Origin: Patescibacteria group bacterium | GTDB lineage: Bacteria > Patescibacteria > Paceibacteria > UBA6257 > 2-01-FULL-56-20 | Assembly: GCA_024654525.1 (NCBI GenBank) | Contig: JANLHI010000032.1 | Coordinates: 129,262-193,261, forward strand | Length of the DNA stretch: 64,000 nt | Reading direction: 5' to 3' | In this document: positions 16,896 through 25,324 of the stretch, one piece after another | Layout of the letters: every line of letters begins with the position of its first letter | How positions within the stretch are numbered: position 1 is the stretch's first letter | Program-made: the position numbers and the translations under genes | Notes under the pieces: generated by a model | Database searches by the model: none | Told to the model about the DNA's origin: nothing | What the model saw: the letters and a program-made list of their open reading frames with translations, nothing else

Positions 16896-17891
16896 ATGAC
16901 CGAGAATCAAAAGCTTGTTTCAATTATTATTCCCGCATACAACGCCGCGGAATATGTAGAGGAGGCGGTGCGCTCGGCGCTCGCACAGACATATTCTCCA
17001 TGCGAGGTGATTGTGGTGGACGACGGTTCAACCGATAGCACTGCTGATATTGTTACTCCCTATGCGGAACGGGGAGAAGTTATTTTTATACCACAAACAA
17101 ACAAAGGACTTGCCAGTGCGAGAAACACGGGTATCCGCAATGCGCACGGTGCGTACATTGCGCTTCTCGATAGTGACGATATGTTTTTGCCGGAGAAAAT
17201 TACGCAACAGGTTGCCGCGCTTGAAGAACATCCCGAATACGGCGTGTGTTACTCCGACCTTCTTCACTTTGTTGATCCGCCTGCGGGCGCGCGAACAGGC
17301 AGTATGTTTCGAAAATTTTATCACCATCGTTACTCATACCCTTCGGGAGATATATTCGAGCCGTTGCTTCATCGGCAGTTTATCAATCCGCTTACGGTGA
17401 TGGTGCGACGAGAGGTGATTGAGAAACATGGGATGTTTGATGAATCATTGCGCCGTTCGGAGGACTGGGATTTATGGCTTCGTTGGGCGTATGCGGGGGT
17501 GAAATTTTTATATCTTAATAATCCATTGGCACACTACCGCATTGTTCAAAGTGGCAGTAATCTATCGTCTGTGAAGAGCGAACCCGAAATGAAGGAAAAG
17601 AACCTCGATATTTTTGTGCGAATAGGGGAACGACTTTCCGAAGATGAAAGGCGTCGTTATCGGTTTAATACAATCCTCTCTGCGATTAAAAAGAAAGTGG
17701 TGTTTGCGTATCTTATGACGGGTGATAAAAAAACTGCATTGCGTCGTGCAAAAGAATTAACACCCTCGTGGTGGTGGCTGGTGCGTTGTGCGCCGAGGCG
17801 TAGCACTGCGTTGTGCATGGGGATTTTCCGAAAATTCAAACATCGCACATTGCTGAAAAAATCCAAATCATCAATAATTACTAATCAATGA
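16896..17891 (+). CDS. Glycosyltransferase family 2
   Basis: 331 aa. GT-A start VSIIIPAYNAAEYVEEAV, VVDDGSTDST near 41-50, the metal-binding LLDSDDMFLPEKI near 91-103, and RRSEDWDLWLRW (ED acceptor motif). A basic C-terminal tail of about 70 residues could sit on the membrane. It lies between the GT9/CgeB protein and an epimerase, with a four-base ATGA overlap to the latter. Donor and acceptor are unknown. Confidence 0.88.
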   Translation: MTENQKLVSIIIPAYNAAEYVEEAVRSALAQTYSPCEVIVVDDGSTDSTADIVTPYAERGEVIFIPQTNKGLASARNTGIRNAHGAYIALLDSDDMFLPEKITQQVAALEEHPEYGVCYSDLLHFVDPPAGARTGSMFRKFYHHRYSYPSGDIFEPLLHRQFINPLTVMVRREVIEKHGMFDESLRRSEDWDLWLRWAYAGVKFLYLNNPLAHYRIVQSGSNLSSVKSEPEMKEKNLDIFVRIGERLSEDERRRYRFNTILSAIKKKVVFAYLMTGDKKTALRRAKELTPSWWWLVRCAPRRSTALCMGIFRKFKHRTLLKKSKSSIITNQ

Positions 17892-18964
17892 CCAACAAGC
17901 TTGTTCTTATAACCGGAGGTGCGGGGTTTATAGGGTCGCACACCGCCGATCTCCTCAAAGAAAAAGGATATCGTGTGCGTATTATGGATAATTTGGCGCG
18001 TCAGGTGCATGGGGGAAAATGGCCTCGTTATGTGCAAGAAAAGGGTTTTGAGCTTCAACGGGGAGACGTGACGAAGAAGAAGGATTGGGAGGAGGCGCTT
18101 CAGGGTGTTTCGTATGTGTTCCACCTCGCGGCATATCAGGATCAGCGTCCCGATTTTGGTGAGTTTTTCCGTGTGAATACGGTGGGTACCGCACTACTCT
18201 ATGAAACGGCGGTCGCGGAAAAAATAAAATTAAAGAGAGTGGTGCTCGCGAGTTCGCAATTCGCGTACGGCGACGGCGCATATCGGTGCAAGCATCAAAA
18301 AGAAGTGTTCTATCCCGAATTGAGGAGCGAAGCGGATTTGAAAAAGAAGCGGTTTGATATCACGTGTCCTCATGGCGGTGTGGCGCATTTCGCTTCCTTT
18401 CGGGAAGACCAGCAACTCACTCCCATAAACTCCTACGGGCTTTCCAAGGAGTCTTTAGAGCGCCTTGGTATGAGGCTTGGGAAAACCTACGGCGTTCCCA
18501 CGGTGGCATTGCGGTATTCCATTGTACAGGGTGCACGGCAGTCGCCTCGGAATTTATATTCCGGTGCGCTCCGAATATTTACACTTCAAGCGCTTCGTAA
18601 TGAGCCGATCACCGTGTATGAGGATGGGAATCAATTGCGCGATTTCGTAAATGTGAAAGATGTTGCCCAAGCGAATTTGCTCGCACTTACAAAAAAAGAT
18701 TCGGTATTCGGGATATTTAATGTGGGAGGAGGGAAGGGATATTGTGTGTCGGATTTTGCGCAAATAGTCAAAAATATTACCGGTTCATCTTCTCGTATTG
18801 TAATAGGAGGATATAGGAGGACGGATAGTCGCCATGCGGTTTCCGATATTGGAAAAATGAAACGTCTCGGATGGATCCCATCTGCAACGCCGGAGGATTC
18901 GGTGCGTGAATATGTTGCGTGGCTTCGCAATGAAGTCGCATACCGTTCTTTATTCCTCCGATAA
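17888..18964 (+). CDS. NAD-dependent epimerase/dehydratase with cysteine-containing insertion
   Basis: 358 aa. GGAGFIGSHTADLLKEKGY opens the Rossmann fold; the catalytic set is ASSQFAYGDGAY and NSYGLSKESLERLG (Y-x-x-x-K). Between them is an insertion of about 50 residues holding several H and C residues (CKHQKEVF, ITCPHGGVAHFA), like that of dTDP-L-rhamnose 4-epimerase-type enzymes. It likely inverts or dehydrates an NDP-sugar for the glycan. It overlaps the previous gene by four bases, and the O-antigen-ligase gene tail to tail by 15. Confidence 0.82.
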   Translation: MTNKLVLITGGAGFIGSHTADLLKEKGYRVRIMDNLARQVHGGKWPRYVQEKGFELQRGDVTKKKDWEEALQGVSYVFHLAAYQDQRPDFGEFFRVNTVGTALLYETAVAEKIKLKRVVLASSQFAYGDGAYRCKHQKEVFYPELRSEADLKKKRFDITCPHGGVAHFASFREDQQLTPINSYGLSKESLERLGMRLGKTYGVPTVALRYSIVQGARQSPRNLYSGALRIFTLQALRNEPITVYEDGNQLRDFVNVKDVAQANLLALTKKDSVFGIFNVGGGKGYCVSDFAQIVKNITGSSSRIVIGGYRRTDSRHAVSDIGKMKRLGWIPSATPEDSVREYVAWLRNEVAYRSLFLR

Positions 18965-20266
18965 ATTTGAGTGCGGTGTGTTATGAGGGGGAAGAAACAA
19001 TGCAAGCGAGAGCAGTATCCACATAAGGCGAAATGTAGACATGTTATCGAAGAATGATGCGATGAAAAGTCCGATAAGCGATGCGAAGAGGTAAAGGGGG
19101 ATATGTTCAAATCGCATCGCGCGTCCAGCGATGTTTTTAATTCCTGCTCCCAAGAGCATTAGCCATCCTGCGAGTCCGAGAGGTCCCGTAAGTGCCAAGA
19201 GTTCAAGGGGGGTATTGTGTGGTCCTTGAGGTCCCGCGCCGATGTCTATTGGAGTATAAGAGATTCCGAGTCCCCATGGACGATCCAAAAGCATATTCCA
19301 ATATATAGTCCAGAGTTTTGTGCGGTGATTATCGGATAGCTGTACGGAAAAATTTTTTTGTTGTAGCGCGGTTATTTCGGTAATGGCGCTTTGATCGGGT
19401 TGGCAAATATTTGTTTCGTTATCAAGGAAATATGCTCTAAAGTCAGGAGAAATTCTTCCGATTACAAGATTTCTGCTGTAGCAGGGGAGAATAGCGAAAC
19501 TTAGTATCGGGATTATAATAAAAAGTATGGCTATTGTTATGCTGGCGCGGGACATGATATTTGCGCGGTGACGGAATGCCCATGTGCCCATTATGAGTAT
19601 TAACACAAGTGTTATTCCCACCCAGCTTGCGCGGGATTGAGTCCATAACATAATTGCCACTAAGACGACCGTGCCAAGATATGTGAGTATTGCAGTCTTT
19701 CGTTTTTTTTCTTCGAACGCGATGAGCCACCATATGAATAGCATGGTGATACTCGCGATAAGATAGTAGCCGATGTTTGATGGCCAGTTTTCAAAAAGCT
19801 GGAAGCGATACATCTCGGTTGCGAAATAATCAGGAGAGAAAAAAACGATTGCGTAGGTAAGTGTGCTGAGTTGCACTACGGCTGCTTTTTTTGCAAATAA
19901 AGAATTGCGAGAGAGAAGTACTCCCGAAAGAAACAGTATGGAAATTACTTCTCCAAAGCGAAATATTTCTAGAATATTTTCTCCGGATAACGATGCGGAG
20001 TGAGAAGCGAGTGTGATAATTTCTGCGAGTGCACCGCCTCCACACAGTAATAGTATTCCCCATACGATTGTTTTTGAGAATTTCGGCAAAGGAGCTCTGG
20101 GAGGAATACGGTATGCGACTAGCGTTGCCAGAATGCTTATAAAAATGAATATGTCACTTGCCCGTTTTAGTACCCATGGGTATTCATTGTTTCGTACGAT
20201 AAGGAATGCGATTGCGGCGAGGAAACACCATTCCGCCATGGCAAAGATTCTTTGTTTTGTAAACAT
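18950..20266 (-). CDS. O-antigen ligase/polymerase-like membrane protein
   Basis: 438 aa with about 11-12 hydrophobic segments. A large loop around 265-345 and the signature SRASWVGITLVLI and GPHNTPLELLALTGPLGL are typical of the Wzy/WaaL O-antigen ligase family. Members join lipid-linked oligosaccharides or move them to the final acceptor on the outer face of the membrane. With the flippase at 25325 and the initiating transferase at 28276 it completes a Wzx/Wzy-like set. It is read opposite to its neighbours. Confidence 0.82.
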   Translation of the reverse strand: MFTKQRIFAMAEWCFLAAIAFLIVRNNEYPWVLKRASDIFIFISILATLVAYRIPPRAPLPKFSKTIVWGILLLCGGGALAEIITLASHSASLSGENILEIFRFGEVISILFLSGVLLSRNSLFAKKAAVVQLSTLTYAIVFFSPDYFATEMYRFQLFENWPSNIGYYLIASITMLFIWWLIAFEEKKRKTAILTYLGTVVLVAIMLWTQSRASWVGITLVLILIMGTWAFRHRANIMSRASITIAILFIIIPILSFAILPCYSRNLVIGRISPDFRAYFLDNETNICQPDQSAITEITALQQKNFSVQLSDNHRTKLWTIYWNMLLDRPWGLGISYTPIDIGAGPQGPHNTPLELLALTGPLGLAGWLMLLGAGIKNIAGRAMRFEHIPLYLFASLIGLFIASFFDNMSTFRLMWILLSLALFLPPHNTPHSNLSEE

Positions 20267-20321
20267 GTCAGAATTGTAGTCTATTTTGACCGTTTGGGTA
20301 ATTTATTGTAGAGTAAGACCC

Positions 20322-21341
20322 ATGATTGTGGTACGCGCACCGCTTCGATTGAGTTTTGTGGGAGGAGGAACCGACCAGCCGGGTTTCTATAAACGCGCAC
20401 CCGGACGCGTTGTTTCGACAACGATTGATAAGTTTGTGTATCTTGTGATTAATCGTACTCCGCTTATCAAAAAAGTGTCAGCGCGTTACTCGGCCTCGGA
20501 AACGGTGAATCATCCCTCGGAACTTCAGCATACTCGTATTCGTGCCGCACTTACTGATCTTGGTATTGAGTCGGGGATAGAGGTGGGGTCGTTTGCGTCA
20601 CTTCCGGCGAAGACGGGGCTTGGGTCCTCTTCGAGTTTCACCGTGGCGCTCCTTAAAGGACTCCACGCATTCAAAGGAAGTAAGCTTGATTCTCGCGAAG
20701 TTGCGGAAGCCGCATCGCGTCTTGAGATGGAGCTTATACAAGAGCCTATCGGAAAGCAGGATCAATATGCGGCGGCATTTGGTGGTTTCAACATGTTTCA
20801 ATTCAATGCGGATAATTCGGTGGAGGTAACATCGATGTTCTTGAGCTATAAAAATCATTTAGGACTTGAACAACACCTCCTTCTTTTTTTCACGGGACTT
20901 ACGCGCGCGGCATCAAGTGTGCTTACCGAACAAAGGGAGAAGCTTGATGCGAAATTCGAAACATATAGAACTATGGCGGATTCGGTGTCGGAATTTGCGG
21001 AGCGTCTTGCGGCGGCGGATTTTAAGGGACTGGGCGGCATGCTCCATGACGGGTGGCAAAAAAAGAAAAGCTTAGCATCCGGAGTTTCAAGTTCTGTAAT
21101 CGATCGACTCTATGATGCGGGTATGAATGCCGGCGCATGGGGAGGAAAAGTGGCAGGCGCGGGTGGTGGAGGGTGTGTGATGTTTCTTGCTTCTCCGGAA
21201 ACGCATACTACTATACGTGCATCGGTGGCGAAGGTTGCACATGAAAATAATCTTCAGGATTTTCAGGAAATCCCCGTCCATTTTTCAAAATCTGGCGCGG
21301 AGATTCTTTACAACGGCGACTGGGCGGTGCATTTGGGTTAA
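20322..21341 (+). CDS. hddA: GHMP kinase, D-glycero-D-manno-heptose 7-phosphate kinase-like
   Basis: 339 aa from ATG 20322, where IVVRAPLRLSFVGGGTDQPG opens the protein as in HddA. The ATP loop PAKTGLGSSSSFTVALL is near 96-112 and the C-terminal GHMP motif KVAGAGGGGCVMF near 276-288. It would phosphorylate heptose 7-phosphate at C1 (alpha) with ATP. The next three genes carry the isomerase, phosphatase and nucleotidyltransferase of the same pathway, which strongly supports this over fucokinase or galactokinase. The following start lies nine bases after its stop. Confidence 0.87.
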   Translation: MIVVRAPLRLSFVGGGTDQPGFYKRAPGRVVSTTIDKFVYLVINRTPLIKKVSARYSASETVNHPSELQHTRIRAALTDLGIESGIEVGSFASLPAKTGLGSSSSFTVALLKGLHAFKGSKLDSREVAEAASRLEMELIQEPIGKQDQYAAAFGGFNMFQFNADNSVEVTSMFLSYKNHLGLEQHLLLFFTGLTRAASSVLTEQREKLDAKFETYRTMADSVSEFAERLAAADFKGLGGMLHDGWQKKKSLASGVSSSVIDRLYDAGMNAGAWGGKVAGAGGGGCVMFLASPETHTTIRASVAKVAHENNLQDFQEIPVHFSKSGAEILYNGDWAVHLG

Positions 21342-21350
21342 TTTCTATTC

Positions 21351-21947
21351 ATGCAACACTATATCAAAGAATATCTCGAACGCGAGATTGAAATGCTTCG
21401 TAATCTTCCTCATGAAGAAATTGCAAAAGCGATTGACGTGCTCCACGCGTGCTACGAGCGCGATGGGCGCATCTATATTTTTGGAAACGGGGGTTCGCTC
21501 GCGATAGCGACGCATTGGGTGAGCGATTTTAATAAAACCGTATTCAGTCACAATCTCAAACATTCTGCGCGACGGTTTCAGGCAATTCGTGTGCCGACGA
21601 CGGAGTCCGAGCTCACCGCATGGGCGAACGATGTGGGGTACGACATGGTGTTTGCCGGACCGCTTCAAAATTATCTTCAAGACTCGGATGTGGTGGTGGC
21701 AATTTCAAGTTCGGGAAATTCCGAAAATATTATCAAAGCGGTAGAGCTTGCGAAATCGCGCAAAATTCCGGTAATAGGCCTTTCGGGATTTGATGGGGGA
21801 AAATTGAATGAGTTGTCGGATATCAAAGTCCTTGTTTCGAGTTCTCAAGGAGAGTATGAGCTGGTGGAAGGAGCGCACATGGTGATATTCCACCTTATGA
21901 CAAAATATTTTAAGGATTACCTTGACCATGCAAGCAAAAAGCAATGA
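21351..21947 (+). CDS. gmhA: Sedoheptulose 7-phosphate isomerase-like SIS protein
   Basis: 198 aa, a normal GmhA length. IYIFGNGGSLAIATHWVSDF near 43-62 and VVVAISSSGNSENIIKAVEL near 111-130 are the two sugar-phosphate binding loops. TESELTAWANDVGYD matches the E-x-S/T-x-x-T-A-W-A-N-D segment of phosphoheptose isomerases. It turns sedoheptulose 7-phosphate into D-glycero-D-manno-heptose 7-phosphate, the substrate of the upstream kinase. The next gene starts inside its last codons. Confidence 0.88.
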   Translation: MQHYIKEYLEREIEMLRNLPHEEIAKAIDVLHACYERDGRIYIFGNGGSLAIATHWVSDFNKTVFSHNLKHSARRFQAIRVPTTESELTAWANDVGYDMVFAGPLQNYLQDSDVVVAISSSGNSENIIKAVELAKSRKIPVIGLSGFDGGKLNELSDIKVLVSSSQGEYELVEGAHMVIFHLMTKYFKDYLDHASKKQ

Positions 21948-22575
21948 TACCACTCACAAGAAAGAGGAGCGGGCTTGCCCGCCAAAGCCCCGCCTGCCGA
22001 CAGGCGGGTTCGCGCGAAGGCGGGCCGTTTTCCTCGATCGCGACGGGGTAATCAATCACGAAGTGAATTATCTCGCGCGCGTGGAAGACCTTCGTCTTAT
22101 CCGCGGCGCGGCGGCGGCAATCAGGCGGTTGAATACACTCGGCATCCTCGCGGTGGTAATCACCAATCAGGGCGGAATTGCAAAGGGCTTATTTACCGAG
22201 AAAGACCTCCACAGAATCCACAAAGAAATACACCGGCGACTCGGGCGGCAGGGGGCTCGCCTCGACGGCGTTTTTTATTGCCCGCATCGTCCGGAAGGGG
22301 TGGTGAAGGAGTATGTAACCGTGTGCCTGTGTCGGAAACCCGGGACGCTTATGGTGGAAAAAGCGGTGAAGGAATTGGATATTGATTTTAAAAAAAGTTT
22401 TTTTGTGGGCGACGCGACGCTTGATATCCTTACGGGGAAAAATGCGGGTGTGACGACAATTTTGGTGGAAACCGGTTATGGAGGAAGTGACAAAAAACAC
22501 GAAGTGACGCCGGATTTTACCGCAAAAGACCTGTCGCATGCGGTAAAAATTATAGAGAAACACGGTAAGAAATAA
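21928..22575 (+). CDS. gmhB: D-glycero-D-manno-heptose 1,7-bisphosphate phosphatase-like HAD protein
   Basis: 215 aa from ATG 21928; a TTG at 21922 is also in frame. The HAD nucleophile motif AVFLDRDGVINHEV normally stands at residue 1-4, but here it starts near residue 33. The cysteine-rich zinc loop (CPHRPEG, then CLCRKPG) and the motif FFVGDATLDILTG follow as usual. The extra N-terminal stretch is read through a GC-rich palindromic repeat (21970-22024). It removes the C7 phosphate from heptose 1,7-bisphosphate. It overlaps gmhA by 20 bases and hddC by one base. Confidence 0.87.
   Translation: MQAKSNDTTHKKEERACPPKPRLPTGGFARRRAVFLDRDGVINHEVNYLARVEDLRLIRGAAAAIRRLNTLGILAVVITNQGGIAKGLFTEKDLHRIHKEIHRRLGRQGARLDGVFYCPHRPEGVVKEYVTVCLCRKPGTLMVEKAVKELDIDFKKSFFVGDATLDILTGKNAGVTTILVETGYGGSDKKHEVTPDFTAKDLSHAVKIIEKHGKK
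21970..22024 (+). repeat. GC-rich palindromic repeat inserted in the 5' end of gmhB
   Basis: Nested inverted repeats, including GCGGGCTTGCCCGC and CCCGCCTGCCGACAGGCGGG, followed by GGTTCGCGCGAAGG. The GGTTCGCG part recurs next to the other palindromes at 38271-38292 and 37318-37327. It is translated in frame as roughly ACPPKPRLPTGGFARR. Confidence 0.7.
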
Positions 22576-23357
22576 TGAGTAATCAACAATCAATGTTTAT
22601 TAAACAAGCCGTCATTCTTTCCGCGGGGCTTGGCACGCGCCTCCGTCCGCTCACGGACAATATCCCGAAAGTGATGATTCCTCTCGCGGGGAAGCCCCTG
22701 CTTCACTGGCACATCGAGCAGTTCAAAAAACACGGTGTTACGGATTTTTTCATCAATCTTCATTATTTGCCCGACACGATACGGGATTATTTTGGTGACG
22801 GTTCGCAGTTTGGAGTAAAAATCATCTATGTATACGAGCCCGAGATCATGGGTACTGCAGGCGGGATGAAAAATTTTGATGGAACCCTTGATGATGTTTT
22901 TTTCTTAATGTATGGCGACATGGCAAGTTTTCTCGATTATAGAAAGATGGCGGATGCTTTTTTTGCAAAGCCTGCTGATGCACTTGGCATGATGGTGGTG
23001 GGGCACAACAATCATCCGCAGGACTCCGACCTTGTAGTGGCGGATAAAACGCTCAAATTTGAAAATATTTATATCAAACCGCACAAGGAAATGCCCGCCT
23101 CGCCGACAAGCGAACCGCTGCCTTTTTATACAATGGACGCGGCATTCGTATTTCGGAAAGAAATTTTAAAATACATTCCCGCGAAGACTCGCTATCAGAT
23201 TGACCACGACTTACTTCCCAAAATTCTCGCGGAAGGAAAGTCATTTTATGGCTACGAAACGAATGAGTATCTCTACGATGTGGGCACGATGGAGCGCTAT
23301 CGCGCGGCGGAGGAATATGCAAAGAAGATTACCAACCCCAACCACTCTATTGAGTAG
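22575..23357 (+). CDS. hddC: Sugar-phosphate nucleotidyltransferase, HddC-like
   Basis: 260 aa. AVILSAGLGTRLRPLTDNIPK near 12-32 (two parts: AVILSAGLGTRLRP, PLTDNIPK) is the nucleotide-binding loop, PLAGKPLLHWHIEQFKKHG follows, and MYGDMASFLDY holds the metal-binding Asp. It would load heptose 1-phosphate with GMP from GTP (GDP-heptose) by analogy with HddC. The sequence alone does not prove guanylyl over other nucleotides, but the gmhA-hddA-gmhB neighbourhood does favour it. A strong terminator follows. Confidence 0.83.
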   Translation: MSNQQSMFIKQAVILSAGLGTRLRPLTDNIPKVMIPLAGKPLLHWHIEQFKKHGVTDFFINLHYLPDTIRDYFGDGSQFGVKIIYVYEPEIMGTAGGMKNFDGTLDDVFFLMYGDMASFLDYRKMADAFFAKPADALGMMVVGHNNHPQDSDLVVADKTLKFENIYIKPHKEMPASPTSEPLPFYTMDAAFVFRKEILKYIPAKTRYQIDHDLLPKILAEGKSFYGYETNEYLYDVGTMERYRAAEEYAKKITNPNHSIE

Positions 23358-23377
23358 CGGAAGTTCTATAGTGTTTT

Positions 23378-23424
23378 AAAACCTTACATCACTCACGATC
23401 GTGAGTGATGTAAGGTTTTTCTCA
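23378..23424 (+). terminator. Very long perfect-palindrome terminator after the heptose operon
   Basis: A perfect 42-base palindrome (23378-23419) centred on GATC at 23397-23400, followed by T and CTC. The 21-base arms are far longer than those of other terminators in the window. The end of the arm itself supplies the U-run. Confidence 0.9.
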
Positions 23425-23453
23425 ATACGTTTCTTAATGGTGTAAAAACTAAA

Positions 23454-23485
23454 CACCGCGCAAACCCCATGGGGTCTGCGCGGTG
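23454..23485 (-). terminator. Terminator for the leftward galT-like gene
   Basis: CACCGCGCA (23454-23462) pairs with TGCGCGGTG (23477-23485), with an inner ACCCC/GGGGT stem. Read leftward it is followed by a T-rich stretch (TTTAGTTTTTAC). It stands 48 bases past the stop of the galT-like gene. Confidence 0.75.
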
Positions 23486-23532
23486 CGCGAAATTGCTACT
23501 GTTTCCGAATTTCTATCAGTACTGCCTCGCGT

Positions 23533-24352
23533 TTAGTCCGCGAGGAGGAAATCCCGGGTTGCCTCGTGCGGCCAGGGGAGGGTGAACGGCGTCCTGTGGT
23601 CGAGCGCCATCCATTCCGACCCGCCCCATTGGTTCAGAATGGGGATGTAGCGGGCAAACCACTCTCCCGGATCATTAAAGGCGACGAGGAAGCAATAATC
23701 CGGATTGTTGAATTTCTGGTTGAATTTCAGGATAAGGCGGAGCGCATCCTCCGCGAGGCGTTCGGGGAAGGCGTCGCGCTTGGTATAGTCAGGCCTTGGA
23801 TAAATAAGTGCTTCGCCTGCGCGTACTCCTGTGAGTACGGTTACGAATGCTTCGCTTTCCCAAAGATCAATCATGTCGTTTCCAATTCTGAGTTCTTTTG
23901 GCTCGGTGCCGGGTTGGAGTACATGCCAGTGATGATGCGGGAAGTTTTGCCCCGCGCCGTACCCGACATGGGTAAAAATCCACGTGGGGAACGGGTCGGT
24001 TCTTCCACATATCATTTCATCTCGGGCGAACCGAAGTGCGGTAGAAAGCAGCTTTCCCCCCCCCTAAACTCCACAGCGTTATCGCATCCCAACATTCATC
24101 GGGAGTGATGAGACGATGGAATGAGAAAGGGCTGTTGTTGTTCTGAAATCCTTTCCATCTTCGCGAGAGAGAATGCTCGTCAATCTGTGGTTGTGTACAA
24201 AGGGGGCAATCCTCCCTTTTATGGGGATATTGTGGGCAGTTCATAGGAACTTGCCACGGTCGAACTGTTTTTACTGCCGTCCGTGTCCCGCCGCACAGAG
24301 TGAGATGTCCGCCAATCGTGGTTTGTACCACGCCCTCAAGAGGGATTTTCAT
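23533..24352 (-). pseudogene. galT-like HIT-superfamily gene, frameshifted at a G9 run
   Basis: The front part (to about residue 99) has a CPLC zinc-type pair and the back part carries GAGQNFPHHHWHVLQPG, the H-x-H-x-H motif of galactose-1-phosphate uridylyltransferases and HIT enzymes. The two parts are in different frames. The joint is a run of nine C on the plus strand (24056-24064; nine G on the coding strand). With eight G the frame continues as GKLLSTALRFARDE into the second part, giving about 272 aa. A good Shine-Dalgarno (AAAGGA) precedes ATG 24352. It is either a phase-variable gene switched off, a genuine mutation, or a base-count error in the assembly. Confidence 0.8.
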
Positions 24353-24459
24353 GGTTGATTCCTTTCGTTTCAGTCGTTATTTATTTGCCAAATTTGCAGC
24401 TTCCCCATGTCCGCAAACCGGCCATGAGAAGTGGGGATATAATGTCATTTTAAATAGTG

Positions 24460-24488
24460 TTTGTCAACAATAACAACTTTTGTTACGC
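24460..24488 (+). promoter_or_regulatory. Promoter for the 24499 glycosyltransferase
   Basis: TTGTCA (24460-24465), exactly 17 bases, TACGCT (24483-24488), then ATG at 24499. The leader would be only a few bases and no Shine-Dalgarno is visible. Confidence 0.5.
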
Positions 24489-24498
24489 TATATGCACT

Positions 24499-25320
24499 AT
24501 GCCTCGCGTAAGTATCATTATGGCGACGTACAATCGTGCCGCGCTTTTACATAAAGCAGTGGAGAGTGTGATGCGTCAAACTATGAAGGATTGGGAGCTG
24601 ATTATTATCAACGACGCGTCTTCGGATGACACGCAGAATAAACTCGCGGAGCTTCGCGCTCGCGACAAGAGAATCATCACGCTCGCGAACGAAGTGAATC
24701 TCGGCATTTCCAAAACCTATAACAAAGGATTTCGTGTTGCGAAAGGGGAGTTTATTGCAATGATTGATGACGATGACGCGTGGATTCCCGATAATAAATT
24801 AGAAAAACAAGTGCGATTTCTCGGTTCACATTCCGACTACGTGGGGTGTGGCGGTGGTGTGATTGCAGTAGCTACGGAAGGAAAGGAATTATATCGGTAT
24901 TTAAAACCCGAACGCGACGAGGAAATTCGGCGTTACATGCTTTTTTCCAATCCGATGGCGAACAGTACCACGGTATTTCGCCGTGAGGTTGGTGAGAAGG
25001 TGGGGTGGTACGACGAATCCATCCGTTATGCGGGTGATCGGGATTTTTGGTTGAAAATGGGGCTTCAAGGAAAGCTTTGCAATGTGCCCGATTATTTTTC
25101 TTATTACACCAAAGGAACTGCGAATACCTCTATCGCAAGAATGCGCCCACATCTCAAGACTGCATTTATGGTGATGCGGCGCTATAAGGGGAAATATCCT
25201 CGATATACTGCGGCATTTTGCGCAAATCTTATTCAGTATTGGTATGCCTTTCTCCCTGCGGGAATACGGAATGCGTCCCATACGACTGCGGCGCGCGTGA
25301 AACGGATGCTGTTCAAGTAA
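24499..25320 (+). CDS. Glycosyltransferase family 2
   Basis: 273 aa from ATG 24499. PRVSIIMATYNRAALLHKAV opens the GT-A fold, INDASSDDTQNKL near 38-50 binds the nucleotide, and MIDDDDAWIPDNKL near 86-99 is the DxD metal site. AGDRDFWLKMGLQG is the acceptor-side motif. The C-terminus is basic. It is a single plus-strand gene meeting the flippase gene tail to tail (four bases apart). Sugar specificity is unknown. Confidence 0.88.
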   Translation: MPRVSIIMATYNRAALLHKAVESVMRQTMKDWELIIINDASSDDTQNKLAELRARDKRIITLANEVNLGISKTYNKGFRVAKGEFIAMIDDDDAWIPDNKLEKQVRFLGSHSDYVGCGGGVIAVATEGKELYRYLKPERDEEIRRYMLFSNPMANSTTVFRREVGEKVGWYDESIRYAGDRDFWLKMGLQGKLCNVPDYFSYYTKGTANTSIARMRPHLKTAFMVMRRYKGKYPRYTAAFCANLIQYWYAFLPAGIRNASHTTAARVKRMLFK

Positions 25321-25324
25321 ATAA

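Noticed and set aside
23378..23419. Perfect palindrome as a replication or attachment site
   Set aside because: It is right after an operon and next to a second terminator hairpin; no integrase or origin features are nearby.
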